From Candidatus Saccharimonadota bacterium (GTDB taxonomy: Bacteria > Patescibacteriota > Saccharimonadia > Saccharimonadales > Saccharimonadaceae), in NCBI GenBank assembly GCA_017545485.1, contig JAFWMY010000011.1:62001-126000 (forward strand): a DNA stretch of 64,000 nt. Reading direction: 5' to 3'. A program made the position numbers and the translations under genes. The notes beneath the pieces were generated by a model. The model was not told the DNA's origin and did no database searches. It saw only the letters and a list, made by a program, of their open reading frames with translations. Positions 59,577-64,000 of the stretch are shown in pieces. Within the stretch, counting starts at the first letter, position 1. Each line of letters opens with the position of its first letter.

Positions 59577-60176
59577 TTAATGCCAAAAGGCACGTCCTTC
59601 TGTACGGACGTCAATGTATTCGTAATCTGTTATACCCTGTTCTGTCAGATAGCGAATCATGCGGTCGGCATCTTCAGCCGTAACTCCAGCTCCACGATCA
59701 GTAATAGTCTTTATGTAACCATTGTGGTCCTCAAGATAAAAATCTATTTCACGGATACTACTTGCGGGAATAACGGCTTTTGATGGTGTGTAATGTAGCT
59801 CGCGAAAGCTTATTTCCAGCTGCGCAATGTATTCTTTCATGCGATTGGTAATTTTGCCACCAGTGGCAGAGGCAGATTCGTCAATAATATTGATAGATGG
59901 TTCATATGAAGTAATAGTGTTAACTTCCGAGATTGGTTCTTCCCTTTTTTCACTGACAAAATTGCGAATCAACAGAACTAACACTACAATTAACAAAAGC
60001 AGGCCAATGGTAGAAAAAATAATGCGCGTGGCTTTTTTTTGCTTGTCTTTTTTGCGTGCGGCAGCGCGTTCGTTACGAGTTTCAAGGTGTTCCCTTTTCG
60101 CGCCGATAGTACGACCAAGCATGAAAGTTGATTTTTTGTGGTCACGGCGACTCACGAGCTTGGGCTCTTCTCCCAC
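59577..60176 (-). CDS. Short FtsQ/DivIB-like division protein
   Basis: A 199-residue protein with a basic cytoplasmic segment (1-47), one membrane helix (about 48-70) and an outer domain of about 125 residues. The final region (EIDFYLEDHNGYIKTITDRG and then ITDYEYIDVRTEGRAFW) looks like the beta domain of FtsQ. A standard POTRA domain is not clear, and the protein is shorter than usual. Its place after murG in the dcw order supports FtsQ. It starts with GTG, with GAGGAGG in the end of murG as ribosome binding site. Confidence 0.7.
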   Translation of the reverse strand: MGEEPKLVSRRDHKKSTFMLGRTIGAKREHLETRNERAAARKKDKQKKATRIIFSTIGLLLLIVVLVLLIRNFVSEKREEPISEVNTITSYEPSINIIDESASATGGKITNRMKEYIAQLEISFRELHYTPSKAVIPASSIREIDFYLEDHNGYIKTITDRGAGVTAEDADRMIRYLTEQGITDYEYIDVRTEGRAFWH

Positions 60177-60177
60177 T

Positions 60178-61404
60178 TTAGACCTCCTCTAAAATTATGC
60201 TAGCAAGGCGACGAGCGGCATCGGAGCGAGCCTCCTCTGAGAGTTTATCAGCCATGTCGGCACGCAGACGTGGGGATTTTACTAAGTGGCGGATCTCGTT
60301 TAATAATAAAGTAGGATCCTCGCACATTTTCATATCACTGACAACCGATGCGGCGCCTAGTTCCTGAAGTCTTTCGGCGTTTTTAACTTGGTGGCTACCG
60401 GGTAAACGTTCAAAAGGAACAAGTACGGTGGCTTTCTTCAGCGCGGCCATTTCGGCGATTGTGGTAGCGCCAGCTCGCGAAACAACGACATCAGCAGCTC
60501 CCATTAGCTCATTCATCGTGGTGTTAAATTCCCACATGCGAAAATTAGATTCTAGACTGGCGTGATCCCAGTTTTCATACTGCTTTAAGTCTACCATATC
60601 TTCATAGTGCTTACGACCGGCTACAAGCCCGACAGAAGTAAACTTAAGTAATTCTGGCAAGATAGCACGAGTAGCCTCATTGAGGTTTTCGGAGCCTTGG
60701 GAACCTCCCGTGATGACAACTAGGGGTTTTTCGGGGCCAAATGAAAAAGCCTTTTTAAGTGAAAGTTGCTTGGTGGGGCTAACTGGTTTGAATTCGGGGC
60801 CAACTGGAATACCGGTCCAGACATAGTTAGGGTGTTTTTCCTTAGTCTCTTCTGGAATTGGCATGCCGAACGCAACTTTCTTGGCATGTTTCATTAAAAT
60901 GCGATTTGCTAATCCGGCAACGGTGTCAGATTCGTGAATAATATACGGAATCTTAAGAAGACGGGAGATTAACCCGACTGGTAAACAAACGAAACCGCCT
61001 TTTAAAAACACGATATTAGGCCTATTTCTTTTTTGAATTAAACGGAAAAAAGTAGTAATGATACCAGCTATAAAACCAAGAAAACCCAAAATATTGCCAA
61101 AAATGAGATCTTTTAGAGTGACATCAATGTGAGTAAAATAATCTTTAAATTTCCAATTAGAGTAGCGGTGGAATTTACCGGCGGGTATTCGGCGAACACG
61201 AATGTATGGAGTTTTTTTGTGACGCACTTCCTCGCCCCATTCAACGCCGATTTCGGTCGTGAGTTTAGTGACATTTTTATAGTATTTAAAATCGGTCCAA
61301 AATTCAACCTCGGTACGAGGTTTTTTACCTAGTATTTCACGAACTACGGCGACGGCTGGTGTAATGTGACCCCCGGAGCCGCCCCCGACTACTAATATTT
61401 TCAT
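60178..61404 (-). CDS. murG: UDP-GlcNAc:undecaprenyl-PP-MurNAc-pentapeptide GlcNAc transferase
   Basis: A 408-residue GT28 enzyme that makes lipid II at the inner membrane face. It has the Gly-rich KILVVGGGSGGHITPA, FLKGGFVCLPVGLISRLL, ITGGSQGSENLN and the donor site VSRAGATTIAEMAALKK. It is longer than the usual 355-360 residues, with an extra loop near 50-95. GAGAGGGAATTAAAG precedes the ATG. Its start lies inside the 3' end of ftsW, overlapping by 68 bases. Confidence 0.95.
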   Translation of the reverse strand: MKILVVGGGSGGHITPAVAVVREILGKKPRTEVEFWTDFKYYKNVTKLTTEIGVEWGEEVRHKKTPYIRVRRIPAGKFHRYSNWKFKDYFTHIDVTLKDLIFGNILGFLGFIAGIITTFFRLIQKRNRPNIVFLKGGFVCLPVGLISRLLKIPYIIHESDTVAGLANRILMKHAKKVAFGMPIPEETKEKHPNYVWTGIPVGPEFKPVSPTKQLSLKKAFSFGPEKPLVVITGGSQGSENLNEATRAILPELLKFTSVGLVAGRKHYEDMVDLKQYENWDHASLESNFRMWEFNTTMNELMGAADVVVSRAGATTIAEMAALKKATVLVPFERLPGSHQVKNAERLQELGAASVVSDMKMCEDPTLLLNEIRHLVKSPRLRADMADKLSEEARSDAARRLASIILEEV

Positions 61405-62563
61405 CTTTAATTCCCTCTCTACTAGTATAACACGAAATTTGTAAACTTAAGCCAATTGCGAATGCTATGAAAATCATGCTAGTACCGCCATAAGAGATAA
61501 GCGGGAGAGTAATGCCGGTAACTGGAACAATCCCTGTCATCGCCATAATATTTACTACCACACCTGCCAAAAACCAAGAAAAAACACCTGTGATGATTAA
61601 ACGATCATCTGCGGCATTTGTGTGTTCAGCAACTTTAAGGAGGCGAAGTAAAATGGCTCCAAAAACTATCAGCACAAGAAACAGCCCTACAAATCCAAAT
61701 GTTTCGCCCATAATAGCAAACACCGAGTCGTTAATTGATTCTGGCAGATAGCCTGTGGCCTGAACAGAATTTCCAATACCTACTCCAAAAAATCCACCAG
61801 TACCAATAGCAAGCATTGCATTATCAACGTGGTAAGTAGAGTCTGTTGATTCCCCTCCAGTCAAAGTAGTGAGCCAGGCATCTACACGCTGCATGCGATG
61901 AGAGGAGGTGGCAACTGCGCCAACGGCCACTGCTAAAACTAACGCTATCATAATGAGATACTGTTTGGCGGGGATACCAGAAATTAGAAGCATACCAAAA
62001 ATAATTGCTATAAGAGTCACGCCGGTGCCTAAATCGCCCTGTGCAATAACAACGAGAAATAGCGATAAACCACATACAATAAGTAGTGGAAGCCAAAACT
62101 CTTTCCATTTACCTAATTCTCCGTTTTCTTTTTTGCGAGCAAGAAAATCTGCAAGATATATAACGAGAGCAAGTTTGATTAATTCGGCCGGTTGGAAACT
62201 TAAACCTCCGAGATTAAACCAACGACATTCGCCGAGTTCGCATCTCGCTAAAGACGAGCCAGTAAGAGACAAAAGCCAAAGAAGGCCTGATAAAACGAGT
62301 GAAACAATCATGAGTGGCTTAGCATATTTTTTGATATATTTATGCGGTATCCATTTAAAGGCTGCAAAAAACGCAATTAATGATAAAGCTACAGAACGAA
62401 GTTGGCCAAGAAAAAAATAGTTAGAGTCATAATCGGTGCCATATGTATTGTTAAGGACGTTGGCACGCATTGGTCCAATTGCATAAATAATAATTAAACC
62501 TAGGGCCATCAGGGCTAATGTAGCAAATAAAATTACTAAATCTGATTTGTGTTTGCGGTTCAA
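61337..62563 (-). CDS. ftsW: SEDS-family peptidoglycan polymerase FtsW
   Basis: A 408-residue protein with about ten membrane helices and the SEDS signatures FNLGGLSFQPAELIKLALVIYLADFLA and TGITLPLISYGGTSMI. FtsW polymerises glycan at the septum with FtsI. The TTG at 62563-62561 is chosen as start: it overlaps the mraY stop as TTGA, and GGAGGTG lies at the right distance. The basic C-terminal tail is encoded in the overlap with murG. Confidence 0.93.
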   Translation of the reverse strand: MNRKHKSDLVILFATLALMALGLIIIYAIGPMRANVLNNTYGTDYDSNYFFLGQLRSVALSLIAFFAAFKWIPHKYIKKYAKPLMIVSLVLSGLLWLLSLTGSSLARCELGECRWFNLGGLSFQPAELIKLALVIYLADFLARKKENGELGKWKEFWLPLLIVCGLSLFLVVIAQGDLGTGVTLIAIIFGMLLISGIPAKQYLIMIALVLAVAVGAVATSSHRMQRVDAWLTTLTGGESTDSTYHVDNAMLAIGTGGFFGVGIGNSVQATGYLPESINDSVFAIMGETFGFVGLFLVLIVFGAILLRLLKVAEHTNAADDRLIITGVFSWFLAGVVVNIMAMTGIVPVTGITLPLISYGGTSMIFIAFAIGLSLQISCYTSREGIKDENISSRGRLRGSHYTSRRRSS

Positions 62564-63588
62564 ATCGCACCTCCGGTAGCAGCGATAAAGATACCTAGAA
62601 TCGCACAAACGCCAGCCACAATCCAGAATCTCATAACGATTTTAGCTTCTCCCCAACCTAGGGCTTCTAGATGATGATGTAGAGGAGCGGAAATAAAGAC
62701 TTTACGATGGAAGAATTTTTTGGATGCTAATTGTATTAGTGATGAACCGGTCTCTATAACGAAAGGTAATCCTATGATAGGGAGTAAAAGGAATGAGTTT
62801 GTCATCATCGCCACAACTCCTAAGCCTGCGCCAAGAGCAAACGAGCCGGTATCGCCCATCATAAAACGTGCGGGAGGAACGTTAAACCAAATGTAAGATA
62901 GAAGCCAACCTACTACGGTGAGACAAAAACCAAACAATAGAATATTGCCCTGGAAAAGAGCGATTACCCCATAAGCAGCATAAGCCATCATAGCGAGTCC
63001 GCCAGAAAGGCCATCTAGACCATCGCTAATATTCACGGCATTACTAGTAGCAACCACCGCAAACGCAAAAATAATCATCATCCATATAGCGCCGACGTTA
63101 AAGTCACCGAGAAATGGAACCAAAATATCAGTCCAGCCGAGCCTGAATGAGAAAAACCAACCTAGAATTAAGCCTACGGCAGTAATCAAAAGAAATTTAA
63201 CTGGACCACGAAGACCAGCAGCGCCACGCCCTGTACCAAAAATATTAATCACATCATCAATCACGCCAACTAAAGCACCGCCGAGAAAACCGACTAATGG
63301 TAGCCACGTTTGCCCACGATCAAGGTTAAAAATCCAAGTTACTGCTGTTACAGATATTACACCAATTAAGCCGGCCATGGTTGGGAAGGCATGATTAAAC
63401 TTATGAGCATGTAGTTTACGCATGATAGGTAAATCTTTACCATCTACGGTAGTTTGTTTCTGTTTCTTCCAGAATTTGTATTTATAAGCAAAGTGAGTAT
63501 AGAACGGTGTCAAGGCCATTGAGAATAAAAAGGCAGCGACAGCAAGTAAAAATCCATGTAGTATTTCGTCATTTAATGTCATAACCAT
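62560..63588 (-). CDS. mraY: Phospho-N-acetylmuramoyl-pentapeptide transferase
   Basis: A 342-residue membrane enzyme with about ten helices, forming lipid I. MRKLHAHKFNHAFPTMAG, VGVIDDVINIFG, NAVNISDGLDGLSGG and FMMGDTGSFALGAGLG carry the conserved Asp residues, and SAPLHHHLEALGWGE is the HHH motif. The start at 63588 follows AGGTGGAG with 6 nt spacing and lies one base after the ftsI stop. Confidence 0.96.
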   Translation of the reverse strand: MVMTLNDEILHGFLLAVAAFLFSMALTPFYTHFAYKYKFWKKQKQTTVDGKDLPIMRKLHAHKFNHAFPTMAGLIGVISVTAVTWIFNLDRGQTWLPLVGFLGGALVGVIDDVINIFGTGRGAAGLRGPVKFLLITAVGLILGWFFSFRLGWTDILVPFLGDFNVGAIWMMIIFAFAVVATSNAVNISDGLDGLSGGLAMMAYAAYGVIALFQGNILLFGFCLTVVGWLLSYIWFNVPPARFMMGDTGSFALGAGLGVVAMMTNSFLLLPIIGLPFVIETGSSLIQLASKKFFHRKVFISAPLHHHLEALGWGEAKIVMRFWIVAGVCAILGIFIAATGGAI

Positions 63589-63589
63589 A

Positions 63590-64000
63590 TTATACTCCAC
63601 CTGGCTTAATTTTCATATAATCTATCATATAATTAGATATTTTATCAAAAAGACTCATAGCGTCGCCAGAGCCAATACTTTGGCCTTCGCCCCACATCTT
63701 GACCATAATAACGTAGGAGGGCATTTCCCCGCTGGTACCAACAAAACCAATATAAGAACCGACTAATTCGGCAAAAGAATCATCGTAGGCGCCGTTGCGA
63801 ATGACTTGGGCGGTACCAGATTTGCCACCAATATCATACCCAGCACGGTCAATACCCTGGCGGACTTTATAGCTTCGGTTATGAATTAACATCTCACGCA
63901 TCATGGCGGATGTCTCATCAGACAAGATTTTATCTTCCACTCTTTCTTGCGTTGGATTATCTTCTAAAATGGATGGAGTGCGCCAAGTGCCACCATTAAC
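63590..64000 (-). CDS. ftsI: Septal transpeptidase FtsI (PBP2/PBP3-type), C-terminal part, cut by window edge
   Basis: The reading frame is open to the last base, so only the final 136 residues are seen. It contains NGGTWRTPS, the third transpeptidase motif in IGGKSGTAQVI, and the typical ending VGSYIGFVGTSGEMPSYVIMVKM. Class B PBP function at the septum, working with FtsW, fits its position at the head of ftsI-mraY-ftsW-murG-ftsQ-like. Confidence 0.9.
   Translation of the reverse strand, partial: VNGGTWRTPSILEDNPTQERVEDKILSDETSAMMREMLIHNRSYKVRQGIDRAGYDIGGKSGTAQVIRNGAYDDSFAELVGSYIGFVGTSGEMPSYVIMVKMWGEGQSIGSGDAMSLFDKISNYMIDYMKIKPGGV

Noticed and set aside
1-64000. CRISPR arrays, insertion sequences and prophage genes
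   Set aside because: No regularly spaced direct repeats, transposase-like proteins or phage structural genes were seen on either strand.

Overview
The window reads as one chromosome segment of a small-genome, AT-rich Patescibacteria (CPR) bacterium, most likely Saccharibacteria (TM7). That assignment is inference. It rests on the gene set (a Gram-positive-like wall without other biosynthesis genes, GatCAB, sortase and anchored surface proteins, paired FemAB proteins, a chromosomal TraG-like ATPase), the compact overlapping operons, and TGA used as a stop codon (for example gatC), which argues against code-25 lineages such as SR1 and Gracilibacteria. I saw no rRNA, insertion sequence, prophage or CRISPR array. 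Two tRNA genes are present, Leu(CAA) and Glu(CTC).

Layout. 0-8.5 kb: PIN-TRAM protein (cut by the left edge), PBP1A, the MurJ flippase, and a gatC-gatA-X-gatB operon in which X is a small membrane protein with a HEPN-like motif. 8.5-20.3 kb: fusA, tuf and rpsJ lie in ancestral str-operon order on the plus strand but far apart. Between them are two structured non-coding RNAs, a very large thioester/CnaB/VaFE-type adhesin, unknown genes, an acyltransferase-like protein and a second sortase-type surface protein. 20.3-28.9 kb: sugar-nucleotide genes (manC, galU) flank a tight operon of Mur ligase, alpha/beta hydrolase, DegT aminotransferase and two FemAB-like ligases, then an Erm/KsgA-like methylase. 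29-38 kb: dnaE, smpB, xthA, a GT4 plus CDP-alcohol transferase lipid pair, and metK behind a SAM-I-like riboswitch. 38-47 kb: a two-component system, sortase, PEGA and DUF4367-like membrane proteins, gltX, another surface protein and a DUF3048 protein. 47-59 kb: tRNA-Glu, der, PIN-PhoH, pth, dprA, a candidate switch RNA before topA, a sigma-region-4/HARE-HTH protein and a TraG-like ATPase. 59-64 kb: a gene-poor spacer, then a dcw block on the minus strand (ftsI-mraY-ftsW-murG-ftsQ-like).

The genes fall into three themes: translation (EF-G, EF-Tu, S10, GatCAB, GltX, SmpB, Pth, Der), peptidoglycan and envelope building, and surface display by sortase. The most striking signals are in transcription. 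Four RNAs or leaders use near-perfect TTGACA-N17-TATAAT promoters with a TGn extension. At least fourteen genes place a -10 box only 6-7 nt before the ATG, which predicts leaderless mRNAs. Other notable points are an EF-G whose NKxD motif reads NKIN, an approximately 500-nt RNA I cannot assign to a family, and a mutually exclusive terminator/antiterminator before topA.
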